DNA of 64,000 bases, taken from positions 38,447 through 102,446 of the forward strand of contig JAEWHP010000001.1 in NCBI GenBank assembly GCA_023387735.1, in the 5' to 3' direction. A program made the translations under genes and the position numbers. The notes beneath the pieces were generated by a model. That model was not told where the DNA came from and did no database searches. It saw nothing but the letters and a program-made list of their open reading frames with translations. Of the stretch, positions 40,995 to 49,178 are shown piece by piece (the first letter of the stretch is position 1; each line of letters begins with the position of its first letter). The DNA is from Pseudomonadota bacterium. Lineage in GTDB: Bacteria; Pseudomonadota; Alphaproteobacteria; Rhizobiales; Xanthobacteraceae.

Positions 40995-42539
40995 GTGAGC
41001 GGCACGTCCGGTTCCTACAATGCAGTGACCTGGCTGCTCGACCGCAATGTCGAGGAGGGCCGCGGAGCTAAACTCGCCTTCACCGATACCGTCTCCGAAC
41101 TCAGCTATGGCGAACTGCAGAAGCAGACTTGCCGTGTCGCCAACATGCTGCGCCGGCTCGGCGTCCGCCGCGAAGAACGCGTCGCGATGATCATGCTGGA
41201 TACCGTTGACTTCCCCGCGGTCTTCCTCGGCGCGATCCGTGCCGGCATCGTGCCGGTGCCGCTCAATACGCTGCTGACCTCGGACCAATATGCCTACGTG
41301 CTGGCGGATTGCCGCGCGCGCGTGCTGTTCATTTCCGAGGCGCTGCTGCCTGTCGTGAAAGACATGGTCGGGCGGATGCCTGACCTCGAGCATGTCGTCG
41401 TCTCCGGCAACGACGCGCATGGGCACAAGAAGCTCTCCGACGAACTCGCGGGCGAGAGCGTTTCATTTGCGACCGCGGCAACGCATCCGGACGAACCGGC
41501 ATTCTGGCTCTATTCCTCAGGCTCGACCGGCATGCCCAAGGGCGTGCGGCACCTGCACGCCAATCTCGCCGCCACCGCCGAGACCTACGCGAAGCAGGTA
41601 CTCGGCATTCGCGAGGACGATGTCGGTCTGTCGGCGGCAAAACTCTTCTTCGCCTATGGCCTCGGCAACGCGCTGACGTTTCCGATGTCGGTCGGCGCGT
41701 CCACGGTGCTGAACAGCGAGCGGCCGACACCGGCGGCGATGTTTGCGCTGATGAACAAATACAACCCGAGCATCTTCTTCGGCGTGCCGACGCTGTTTGC
41801 CGCGATGCTCAACGACGAGACGCTGAAGGAAACGCGCGCCGGCAGCCGGCTGCGCATCTGCACCTCGGCCGGGGAGGCGCTGCCGGAATCGGTCGGCAAC
41901 GCCTGGAAGGCGCGGTTCGGCGTCGACATTCTCGACGGCGTCGGCTCGACAGAGTTGTTGCATATCTTCCTCTCCAACGCGCCCGGCGACATCAAGTACG
42001 GCTCCTCCGGCCGCCCCGTTCCCGGCTACAAGGTGCGGCTGGTCAATGAAGCGGGGGCCGACGTGCCCGATGGCGAGGTCGGCGAGTTGCTGGTCGATGC
42101 GCCCTCGGCCGGCGAAGGCTACTGGAACCAGCGCAGCAAAAGCCGGCAGACGTTCGAAGGCCACTGGACCCGCACCGGCGACAAATACATTCGCGATGCC
42201 GACGGCCGCTATACGTTCTGCGGCCGCAGCGACGACATGTTCAAGGTCTCCGGCATCTGGGTTTCGCCGTTCGAGGTCGAGAGCGCGCTGATCACGCATC
42301 CGGCCGTGCTGGAGGCCGCCGTCGTGCCCGAGGCCGATCCGGAAGGGTTGTTGAAGCCAAAGGCCTTCGTGGTGCTGCGTGCCGATACGAAAACCGACGG
42401 CCTGCACGATGCGCTGAAGGAGCACGTCAAGCAGAAGATCGGCCCGTGGAAATATCCGCGCTGGATCGACGTGGTGGAAAGTCTGCCGAAGACCGCGACG
42501 GGAAAGATTCAACGCTTCAAGTTGCGCGAACATAATTAG
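40995..42539 (+). CDS. bclA: benzoate-CoA ligase
   Basis: 514 residues starting with GTG at 40995 after GGGGAGAG. The AMP-forming ligase motifs are YSSGSTGMPKGVRHLH (P-loop), GVGSTELLHIFLSN, YTFCGRSDDMFKVSGIWVSP and the catalytic lysine in PKTATGKIQRFKLR. AAKLFFAYGLGNALTFPMSV is characteristic of benzoate-CoA ligases. It activates benzoate to benzoyl-CoA, the entry to the box pathway and the likely inducer of BoxR. Divergent from boxR. Confidence 0.92.
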   Translation: MSGTSGSYNAVTWLLDRNVEEGRGAKLAFTDTVSELSYGELQKQTCRVANMLRRLGVRREERVAMIMLDTVDFPAVFLGAIRAGIVPVPLNTLLTSDQYAYVLADCRARVLFISEALLPVVKDMVGRMPDLEHVVVSGNDAHGHKKLSDELAGESVSFATAATHPDEPAFWLYSSGSTGMPKGVRHLHANLAATAETYAKQVLGIREDDVGLSAAKLFFAYGLGNALTFPMSVGASTVLNSERPTPAAMFALMNKYNPSIFFGVPTLFAAMLNDETLKETRAGSRLRICTSAGEALPESVGNAWKARFGVDILDGVGSTELLHIFLSNAPGDIKYGSSGRPVPGYKVRLVNEAGADVPDGEVGELLVDAPSAGEGYWNQRSKSRQTFEGHWTRTGDKYIRDADGRYTFCGRSDDMFKVSGIWVSPFEVESALITHPAVLEAAVVPEADPEGLLKPKAFVVLRADTKTDGLHDALKEHVKQKIGPWKYPRWIDVVESLPKTATGKIQRFKLREHN

Positions 42540-42542
42540 TGT

Positions 42543-42627
42543 CGTCATTCCGGGGCGCGCGTCAGCGCGAACCCGGAATCTCGAGATTCCGGATCGGCTC
42601 GCTGTCGCGACCCGTCCGGAATGACGG
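42543..42627. repeat. ATTCCGGGG/CCGGAATGAC dispersed repeat
   Basis: Outer arms CGTCATTCCGGGG and CCGGAATGACGG enclose hairpins GCGCGCGTCAGCGCG and GGATCGGCTCGCTGTCGCG. It lies between the ligase and the hydrolase genes. Its right end (ACGGAGTGAG) runs into the hydrolase ribosome-binding site. Confidence 0.72.
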
Positions 42628-42636
42628 AGTGAGACC

Positions 42637-43446
42637 ATGACAACCCTTTCCCCCTCTGGCTTCCTAACCATCGGCAACTCCGATCTCGAATACCGCATGA
42701 TCGGCCCGTCGCCCGAACAGGCGCCGACCATCGTGATGCTGCACGAAGGCCTCGGCTCCGCCGGGCTGTGGGGCGACTTCCCGGAAAAGCTTCAAGCCGC
42801 GACCGGCGCCGGCGTGTTCGCCTATTCGCGCGCCGGCTACGGCGCCTCGACGCCGGCAAAACTGCCGCGCCCGCTCGCCTACATGCATACCGAGGCGCTC
42901 GATGTGCTGCCGAAACTGCTCGATGTCATTGGTTTCAGTAGAGGGCTGCTGCTCGGCCATTCCGACGGCGCCTCGATCGCGGCGATCTATGCAGGCTCGC
43001 GCCAGGATCACCGCGTCGAGGGCATCGCGCTGATCGCCCCGCATTTCATCGTCGAGGATATCTCGGTCGCCTCCATCGCCGAGATCAGGACGGCCTACGA
43101 GACCACGAACCTGAAAGAGAAACTGTCGCGCTGGCACAAGGACGTCGACAACGCCTTCTACGGCTGGAACGGCGCGTGGCTCGATCCGAAATTCCGCGAC
43201 TGGGATATTTCCGAGTATCTCGCCTATATCCGTGTGCCGGTCGCGATCGTGCAGGGTGCGCGGGATCAGTACGGCACCATGCGGCAGGTCGAGACCGCGC
43301 AGGAGGAATGCTACTGCCCGGTCGATGTCACCATCATCGCCAATGCCGGCCATTCTCCGCATCGCGAGGCGCCGGGCGAGACGTTGGCTGCGATCGCCGA
43401 TTTCGCGACGGCCGTGCTGCGTCCCGGCGGGGCGCTGGCGGCCTGA
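42637..43446 (+). CDS. alpha/beta hydrolase in the box cluster
   Basis: 269 residues. HEGLGSAGLWGDFPEKLQAA supplies the oxyanion segment, LLLGHSDGASIAAIYAG the nucleophile elbow, VQGARDQYGTM the acid and NAGHSPHREAPGE the histidine. It is a complete alpha/beta hydrolase. Position between benzoate-CoA ligase and boxC suggests a thioesterase or a hydrolase of a pathway intermediate or a dead-end product. The family itself does not tell the substrate. Its ribosome site GGAGTGA is contributed by the end of the preceding repeat. Confidence 0.85.
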   Translation: MTTLSPSGFLTIGNSDLEYRMIGPSPEQAPTIVMLHEGLGSAGLWGDFPEKLQAATGAGVFAYSRAGYGASTPAKLPRPLAYMHTEALDVLPKLLDVIGFSRGLLLGHSDGASIAAIYAGSRQDHRVEGIALIAPHFIVEDISVASIAEIRTAYETTNLKEKLSRWHKDVDNAFYGWNGAWLDPKFRDWDISEYLAYIRVPVAIVQGARDQYGTMRQVETAQEECYCPVDVTIIANAGHSPHREAPGETLAAIADFATAVLRPGGALAA

Positions 43447-43497
43447 GGCGCCCTGCGGCGCAGCTAGGCCATTGGCCGAGCGCCATTTTCCCGAACA

Positions 43498-43561
43498 TGC
43501 AACAAAATGCATGTTTTGGTATTCTGGGCTGGACGAGATCTAAAACATGCACTATTGTGCA
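43498..43561 (+). promoter_or_regulatory. four TGCA half-sites upstream of boxC: candidate BoxR operator
   Basis: TGCA occurs at 43498-43501, 43508-43511, 43548-43551 and 43558-43561. Each pair has a 10-bp pitch and the pairs are 50 bp apart. The second pair is embedded in ATGCAC-TATT-GTGCAT and the first in ACATGC...GCATGT. BzdR, the paralogue of BoxR, is known to recognise TGCA repeats within palindromes. The block ends 35 bp before the boxC ATG. Confidence 0.65.
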
Positions 43562-43596
43562 TAATAGCTAGACCAATAAACGCTCAAGGGTGGCTC

Positions 43597-45285
43597 ATGG
43601 CCGGTGAAGATCGCGTCCTCGCAGGCGGCGCCAAGTACATCGATTTTCAGACCGATCCGTCGCGCTACCGGCACTGGAAGCTTGCCGTCGACGGCGACGT
43701 CGCGACGTTGACCATGGACGTCGACGAGAATGGCGGCCTGTTCGAAGGCTACCAGCTCAAGCTGAATTCCTACGATCTCGGCGTCGACATCGAACTCGCG
43801 GATGCCGTGCAGCGGCTGCGTTTCGAGCACCCCGAGGTGAAGGCGGTGGTGGTGCGCTCCGGCAAGAACCGGGTGTTCTGCGCCGGCGCCAATATCCGCA
43901 TGCTCGCCGGGTCGACACACGCCCACAAGGTCAATTTCTGCAAATTCACCAACGAGACCCGCAACGGCCTGGAAGACTCCTCGGAGAATTCCGGGCAGCG
44001 CTTCATCACCGTCGTCAACGGCACCGCGGCCGGCGGCGGTTACGAACTGGCGCTCGCGACCGATCACATCATCCTCGCCGACGATGGCGCGGCGGCTGTG
44101 GCGCTGCCCGAGGTGCCGCTGCTGGCGGTGCTGCCGGGTACCGGCGGCCTGACGCGCGTCGTCGACAAGCGCAAGGTGCGCCGCGACCATGCGGATTTCT
44201 TCTGCACCATCGAGGAAGGCATCAAGGGCAAGCGCGCCGTCGCGTGGCGGCTGGTCGACGAGATCGCGCCCAACAGCAAGCTTGAGGCCAGGGTCGCCGA
44301 GCGCGCAAAAGAATTCGCCGCAAGCTCGAAGCGGAAGGGCGACGGCAACGGTATCACGCTCGCGCCGCTCGATCGCACCATCGACGATACCGGCATACGC
44401 TATGGCTTCGTCAGCGTTGACATCGACCGTGCGGCCCGGATCGCCACCATCTCGATCAAGGCGCCGGAGGCGGCCCCGCCCGCGGATATCGACGGTCTGC
44501 TGGCGCAGGGCGCGTCGTTCTGGCCGCTGCAGGTGGCGCGCGAACTCGACGATGCCATCCTCCATCTGCGCATCAACGAACTCGAAATCGCCATGCTGGT
44601 GTTCAAGAGCCACGGCGATCCCGCCAACATCGTCGCCCATGATGCCTTCCTCGAAGCCAACAAGGCGCACTGGCTGGTCAACGAGGTCAGACATTACTGG
44701 AAGCGGGTGCTCAAGCGCATCGACGTCACCTCGCGCACCCTGGTGACGCTGGTCGAGCCCGGATCATGTTTTGCGGGTACGCTGGCCGAACTCGTGTTCG
44801 CCGCCGACCGCTCCTACATGCTGATCGGTTCGCGCCAGGGCGACAACCGCAAGCCGCCGGCGCTGCAGTTGACCGCGATGAATTTCGGTCCCTATCCGAT
44901 GAGCCATGGCCTGACCCGGCTGCAATCGCGCTTCCAGGCTGATCCGTCCGATCTGGAGCGCGCGGAAGCCACCATCGGCACCACGCTGGACGCGGAGGAG
45001 GCCGAAGAGCTCGGCCTCGTCACCTTCGCGCTCGACGACATCGATTGGGACGACGAGGTGCGCGTGTTCCTGGAGGAGCGCACGTCATTCTCGCCCGACG
45101 GCCTCACCGGCATGGAAGCCAATCTGCGCTTCGTCGGGCCCGAGACCATGGAATCGAAAATCTTCTCGCGCCTGACGGCGTGGCAGAACTGGATCTTCCA
45201 GCGCCCCAATGCGGTCGGAGAAGACGGCGCGCTGCGCCGCTACGGCACCGGCCAGAAGGCGCAGTTCGATATGACGCGGGTTTAA
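43597..45285 (+). CDS. boxC: 2,3-epoxybenzoyl-CoA dihydrolase (benzoyl-CoA-dihydrodiol lyase)
   Basis: 562 residues from ATG 43597 with GGGTGG upstream. The frame is open back to 43507, but that stretch is operator DNA. BoxC is a double crotonase-superfamily enzyme. The first half has VKAVVVRSGKNRVFCAGANI, NGTAAGGGYELALATDHI and EVPLLAVLPGTGGLTRV. The second has LVTLVEPGSCFAGTLAELVF and TIGTTLDAEEAEELGLVTFA. It opens and cleaves the epoxide ring product of BoxAB to 3,4-dehydroadipyl-CoA semialdehyde and formate. The length (about 560) is normal. boxB follows after 10 bp. Confidence 0.93.
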   Translation: MAGEDRVLAGGAKYIDFQTDPSRYRHWKLAVDGDVATLTMDVDENGGLFEGYQLKLNSYDLGVDIELADAVQRLRFEHPEVKAVVVRSGKNRVFCAGANIRMLAGSTHAHKVNFCKFTNETRNGLEDSSENSGQRFITVVNGTAAGGGYELALATDHIILADDGAAAVALPEVPLLAVLPGTGGLTRVVDKRKVRRDHADFFCTIEEGIKGKRAVAWRLVDEIAPNSKLEARVAERAKEFAASSKRKGDGNGITLAPLDRTIDDTGIRYGFVSVDIDRAARIATISIKAPEAAPPADIDGLLAQGASFWPLQVARELDDAILHLRINELEIAMLVFKSHGDPANIVAHDAFLEANKAHWLVNEVRHYWKRVLKRIDVTSRTLVTLVEPGSCFAGTLAELVFAADRSYMLIGSRQGDNRKPPALQLTAMNFGPYPMSHGLTRLQSRFQADPSDLERAEATIGTTLDAEEAEELGLVTFALDDIDWDDEVRVFLEERTSFSPDGLTGMEANLRFVGPETMESKIFSRLTAWQNWIFQRPNAVGEDGALRRYGTGQKAQFDMTRV

Positions 45286-45295
45286 GGAGCACGCC

Positions 45296-46741
45296 ATGAA
45301 CTTCATGAACGTCGACTACTCCACCAAGATCCCCAACAACGTGAACCTCAGCGAGGACCGCCAGGTGCTGAAGGCGCTCGAGGGCTGGCATCCTGGCTAC
45401 ATGGACTGGTGGGGCGACATGGGGCCGGAGGGTTTCCAGCAGTCGCTGGTCTATCTGCGCACGGCGTATTCGGTCGATCCGCGCGGCTGGGCCAAGTTCG
45501 ACTATGTGAAGATGCCGGAATATCGCTGGGGCATTCTGCTGGCGCCGCAGGAAGAGAACCGCGTCATTCCCTTCGGCGAGAATTACGGCAAGCCGGCCTG
45601 GCAGGAAGTCCCGGGCGAGCACCGCGCCACCCTGCGCCGCCTGATCGTGATCCAGGGCGATACCGAGCCGGCCTCGGTCGAACAGCAGCGCCATCTCGGC
45701 AAGACCGCGCCCTCGCTCTACGATTTGCGCAACCTGTTCCAGGTCAATGTCGAGGAAGGCCGTCATCTCTGGGCGATGGTCTACCTCTTGCAGAAATATT
45801 TCGGCCGCGACGGGCGCGAGGAGGCTGACGATCTGTTGCGCCGCCGCTCCGGCGACGCGGATTCACCACGCATGCTCGGCGCCTTCAATGAAGCGACGCC
45901 GGACTGGCTGTCGTTCTTCATGTTCACCTACTTCACCGACCGCGACGGCAAGATGCAGCTGCACTCGCTGGCGCAGTCCGGCTTCGATCCGCTGTCGCGC
46001 ACCTGCCGCTTCATGCTGACCGAAGAGGCGCATCACATGTTCGTCGGCGAGACCGGCATCAGCCGCGTCGTGCAGCGCACCTGCGAGGCGATGCGGGAAG
46101 CCGGCATCACCGATCCCACCGATATCGCCAAGGTGCGGGCGCTCGGCGTCATCGACCTGCCGACCATCCAGAAGAAGCTGCATCTGCACTATTCGCTGTC
46201 GCTTGATCTGTTCGGCTCCGAGGTCTCGACCAACGCCGCCAACGCCTTCAACGCCGGCATCAAGGGCCGCTACCGCGAAACCCAGATCGACGACGATCAC
46301 CAGCTCAAGAACTCGACCTATCCCGTGCTCAAGCTCGTCGACGGCGTGATCAAGCGCGTCGACGAGCCGGCGCTGACCGCGCTCAACATGCGGCTGCGCG
46401 ACGACTACACGCAGGACTGCGTCAAGGGCATGCTGCGCTGGAACAAGGTGATCTCGACATCAGGCTACCAGTACAAGCTGACGCTGCCGAACGTCGCGTT
46501 CCACCGCCAGATCGGCGAGTTCAAGGACATCCATGCGACGCCCGAGGGCGTGCTGATCGACGACGCCACCTGGAACGCCCGCAAGAACGAGTGGCTGCCG
46601 TCAACCGACGACGGCGACTTCATCGCCTCGCTGATGAAGCCGGTCACCGAAGCCGGCGCCTACGCCAATTGGATCTCGCCACCGAAGGTCGGCATCGACA
46701 ACAAGCCCGGCGATTTCGAGTACGTGAAGATCGAGACGTGA
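45296..46741 (+). CDS. boxB: benzoyl-CoA 2,3-epoxidase oxygenase subunit
   Basis: 481 residues after AAGGAG. Distinctive BoxB segments include YSTKIPNNVNLSEDRQVLKA, FNEATPDWLSFFMFTYFTDR, CRFMLTEEAHHMFVGETGIS and ISTSGYQYKLTLPNVAFHRQ. EEAHH and the earlier acidic helix residues (VNVEEGRHLWAMVYLL) form the diiron ligand set. It epoxidises benzoyl-CoA using electrons from BoxA. No boxA is in the window, so the reductase is outside it. A normal full-length gene and the last of the cluster. Confidence 0.94.
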   Translation: MNFMNVDYSTKIPNNVNLSEDRQVLKALEGWHPGYMDWWGDMGPEGFQQSLVYLRTAYSVDPRGWAKFDYVKMPEYRWGILLAPQEENRVIPFGENYGKPAWQEVPGEHRATLRRLIVIQGDTEPASVEQQRHLGKTAPSLYDLRNLFQVNVEEGRHLWAMVYLLQKYFGRDGREEADDLLRRRSGDADSPRMLGAFNEATPDWLSFFMFTYFTDRDGKMQLHSLAQSGFDPLSRTCRFMLTEEAHHMFVGETGISRVVQRTCEAMREAGITDPTDIAKVRALGVIDLPTIQKKLHLHYSLSLDLFGSEVSTNAANAFNAGIKGRYRETQIDDDHQLKNSTYPVLKLVDGVIKRVDEPALTALNMRLRDDYTQDCVKGMLRWNKVISTSGYQYKLTLPNVAFHRQIGEFKDIHATPEGVLIDDATWNARKNEWLPSTDDGDFIASLMKPVTEAGAYANWISPPKVGIDNKPGDFEYVKIET

Positions 46742-46774
46742 GAGCAGGTCTTGGCTCTCGCCTTTAATGCAAAC

Positions 46775-46891
46775 TGTCATCACCCGCGAAGGCGGGTGAT
46801 CCAGTAAACGCCAGCGTGAATTGTGGAGACGGCGCGGCCAACCAGTAAGGCTGCGGCGTACTGGATACCCCGCCTTCGCGGGGTGTGACGA
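46775..46891. repeat. dispersed repeat (CACCCGCGAAGGCGGGTGATCC family)
   Basis: GTCATCACCCGCGAAGGCGG ... ATCCAGTA at the left is mirrored by TACTGGAT ... CCGCCTTCGCGGGGTGTGAC at the right. The same family occurs at 14985-15065. It lies between the convergent boxB and SDR genes. Confidence 0.75.
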
Positions 46892-46914
46892 CGGTTGGGG
46901 TTTCGCGCTTTGCT

Positions 46915-47715
46915 CTACCCCGAAATCTCCAGCCCGGCATTGGCGTACACCACGCCGCCATCGACCGCGATGGTGTTGCCGACGACGTAGTCGCCGGCGC
47001 GCGAGGCGAGATAAATTGCAATGCCTGCCATGTCTTCATCGGTTCCGATGCGCCGCGATGGAATGCGCTTGGCGAGTTCGTCCGACTGGTCGCGCGCGGC
47101 ACGGTTCATGTCGGACGCGAACGCGCCGGGTGCGATCGCGGTGACGTTGATGTTGTCCTTGATCAGTTTCGTCGCCATGCGCCGCGTCAGGTGGATCACG
47201 GCCGCCTTGCTGGCGCCGTAGGAATAGGTCTCGCCCGGGTTGACGAAGATGCCGTCGATCGAGGCGATATTGATCACCTTGGCGGGACGCTCGGGTGACG
47301 CCGCCGCGCGCAGCGGCTTTGCCAGCGCCTTGGTGAGGAAGAAGACCGACTTGACGTTGAGGTCCATGACCTTGTCCCAGCCGTTCTCCGGAAACTCGTC
47401 GAACTCCGCGCCCCATGCAGCTCCGGCATTGTTGACGAGGATGTCGAGTTTCGGTTCCCGCTTGATGAGCTCGGCGGCGAGCCTGTCGCAGCCCTCGACG
47501 GTGGAGATGTCGATCGGCAGCGCGATGCATTCACCGTCATAGGCGGCCGAGAGTTCCTTTGCGGTGGCCTCGCAGGGGCCTGCCTTGCGCGCCGTGATGT
47601 AGACCCTCGCCGCGCCCTGCGCGAGAAATCCGGCAGCGATCATCTTGCCGATGCCGCGCGAGCCGCCCGTCACCACCGCGACGCGGCCTTTCAGCGAAAA
47701 CAGATCCTTGAACAT
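46915..47715 (-). CDS. short-chain dehydrogenase/reductase
   Basis: 266 residues from ATG 47715 (GGAGGTG 4 nt upstream); the frame is open to 47862 through repeat DNA, which is not accepted. Classical SDR motifs are the cofactor loop VVTGGSRGIGKMIAAG, NNAGAAWG, the catalytic Ser-Tyr-Lys set in INIASIDG and YSYGASKAAV, and the C-terminal VGNTIAVDGGVVYA. Arg after the glycine loop (SRGIG, ITARKAG) is compatible with NADP(H). It probably acts as an oxidoreductase of acyl-CoA or alcohol intermediates. Convergent with boxB, so a role in the box pathway is not shown. Confidence 0.9.
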   Translation of the reverse strand: MFKDLFSLKGRVAVVTGGSRGIGKMIAAGFLAQGAARVYITARKAGPCEATAKELSAAYDGECIALPIDISTVEGCDRLAAELIKREPKLDILVNNAGAAWGAEFDEFPENGWDKVMDLNVKSVFFLTKALAKPLRAAASPERPAKVINIASIDGIFVNPGETYSYGASKAAVIHLTRRMATKLIKDNINVTAIAPGAFASDMNRAARDQSDELAKRIPSRRIGTDEDMAGIAIYLASRAGDYVVGNTIAVDGGVVYANAGLEISG

Positions 47716-47780
47716 GCGCACCTCCATTGCTTTGCCGCAGGTTTTGGGCGGGGCAGCGGTGTGAGTCAAGGAAGGACGCA

Positions 47781-47930
47781 CCTTCCCCTCTCCCCTGGTG
47801 GGAGAGGGTGGATCGAACGAGCGTAGCTCGTTCGAGACGGGTGAGGGGTTCTCCGCGCGCACATTACTCGTGGAGAGAATCCCTCATCCGGCAGCTTCGC
47901 TGCCACCTTCTCCCACAAGGGGAGAGGGGA
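47781..47930. repeat. dispersed palindromic repeat (CCTCTCCCC/GGGGAGAGG family)
   Basis: CCTTCCCCTCTCCCCTGGTG at the left and CAAGGGGAGAGGGGAAG at the right are inverted. Inside are CGAACGAGCGTAGCTCGTTCG, GGGTGAGGGGTTCTC and GAGAATCCCTCATCC, and GGCAGCTTCGCTGCC. It is the intergenic relative of the element translated inside the ABC ATPase gene (14015-14143). Confidence 0.78.
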
Positions 47931-47953
47931 AGTAGATGTGCAATTGCGGAGAC

Positions 47954-49012
47954 TTACGCCGCGTCGATGCGGCGAAAGCCGTTCCACACCGCGGTGGCGG
48001 TGCCTGATGTCAGGACCGGGATCATCCGCGCGTCCTGGTAGTTGCCGTTGAGGGAGACGCGCTGCAGCGCCGTCAGGTGATCGGCGCTTTCCGGAAAAAG
48101 CATGCCCGGCCGCGTCGTCACCGCGGTCCTGAATCCGGCCGCCTTCGCCAGCCTGAATTCGCGCTGGCCAGCGGCGATCCGGTCGCCGTAGGGGTAGGCG
48201 AGGTGGTGCACCGGCCGCTGCAACGCCGCCTCGATCCGGGCGCGGCTTTCGGTCAGTTCGAACGCGGCGGTCTCTTTGCTCTGTCTCGCCAGATTGCAAT
48301 GCGTGATCGTATGCGCGCCGATGGTCACCAGCGGATCGTTGGCAAATGCCCTGAGTTCGTCCCAGGACATGCAGAAGTCGCGGGCGATCGTGGTCTCGTC
48401 GACGTCATGGCGCGAACACAGTGCGGAGACCTCGCGCGGCAGGTCGTGCTCGCCGGGCAGGGTGCGCAGCCAGTCGTGAACCCTGTCGAAGGCGGCCTGT
48501 TTGGCTGCCGGCGTCGAGGTGTCGAGACTGGTGGGCGTGCCGCCGATCGGGACTTCGATCGAGGAGGCCTTGTCGATGACCCGCTCGAGCCCGATCCACC
48601 ACAGCCGCCCAGTGCCCTCTGCGAAATCGCTCGCGGCATAGACGGTGAGGGGCGCGTCAAATTCGCGCATCACAGGCAATGCGAAATCGCGGTTGTCGCG
48701 ATAGCCGTCGTCGAGGGTGAAGCAGGCGAACCGCCGCTCGAAATTGCGTTCCGAAAGTCTCTGGTGGACCTCGTCCATGGTGACGAGATCGACATCCAGG
48801 GCGCGAAGATGCCCGAGCACGGCGCGCAGGAATTCCGGCTCAACCTCCAGATGGTGGTTCGGCTGGAATTCGCCTTCACGCCCCGGGCGCACGTGGTGCA
48901 GCATGAAGATGGCGCCGACACCTGCGAAGATTGGTCGCAGCAGGAAATGCGCGCCGGAAAAGTAAAGCGCCTCCAGTCCGGCACGAATAACGGTGTTGCG
49001 GAGCAGTTTCAT
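47954..49012 (-). CDS. polysaccharide deacetylase (NodB-fold) family protein
   Basis: 352 residues from ATG 49012 (an in-frame ATG at 49036 is possible; neither has a strong ribosome site). After a hydrophobic N-terminus (EALYFSGAHFLLRPIFAGVG) the NodB-fold motifs appear. FTLDDGYRDNRDFALPVM carries the first Asp pair, TIGAHTITHCNLAR the metal-binding H-x3-H-type motif and HHLAYPYGDRIAAG the substrate groove. Members remove acetyl groups from surface polysaccharides or peptidoglycan. It stands alone between an SDR and the OmpA/BON gene. The polysaccharide is unknown. Confidence 0.87.
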   Translation of the reverse strand: MKLLRNTVIRAGLEALYFSGAHFLLRPIFAGVGAIFMLHHVRPGREGEFQPNHHLEVEPEFLRAVLGHLRALDVDLVTMDEVHQRLSERNFERRFACFTLDDGYRDNRDFALPVMREFDAPLTVYAASDFAEGTGRLWWIGLERVIDKASSIEVPIGGTPTSLDTSTPAAKQAAFDRVHDWLRTLPGEHDLPREVSALCSRHDVDETTIARDFCMSWDELRAFANDPLVTIGAHTITHCNLARQSKETAAFELTESRARIEAALQRPVHHLAYPYGDRIAAGQREFRLAKAAGFRTAVTTRPGMLFPESADHLTALQRVSLNGNYQDARMIPVLTSGTATAVWNGFRRIDAA

Positions 49013-49178
49013 TGACGCGCGGCGACCCTGTTGCATTGCCTGTGAAAATTAGCGGCAGACCGCTGAAGAAACTCTTAGCCCGACAAATATCCGTGGCGTC
49101 CCATTTCCGTATCATTTCGGGTTTGACAGCCCTGCAAGGGTTTGTTTTCTCTCTGTTTCAGACCCCGCGAGACCTCGG

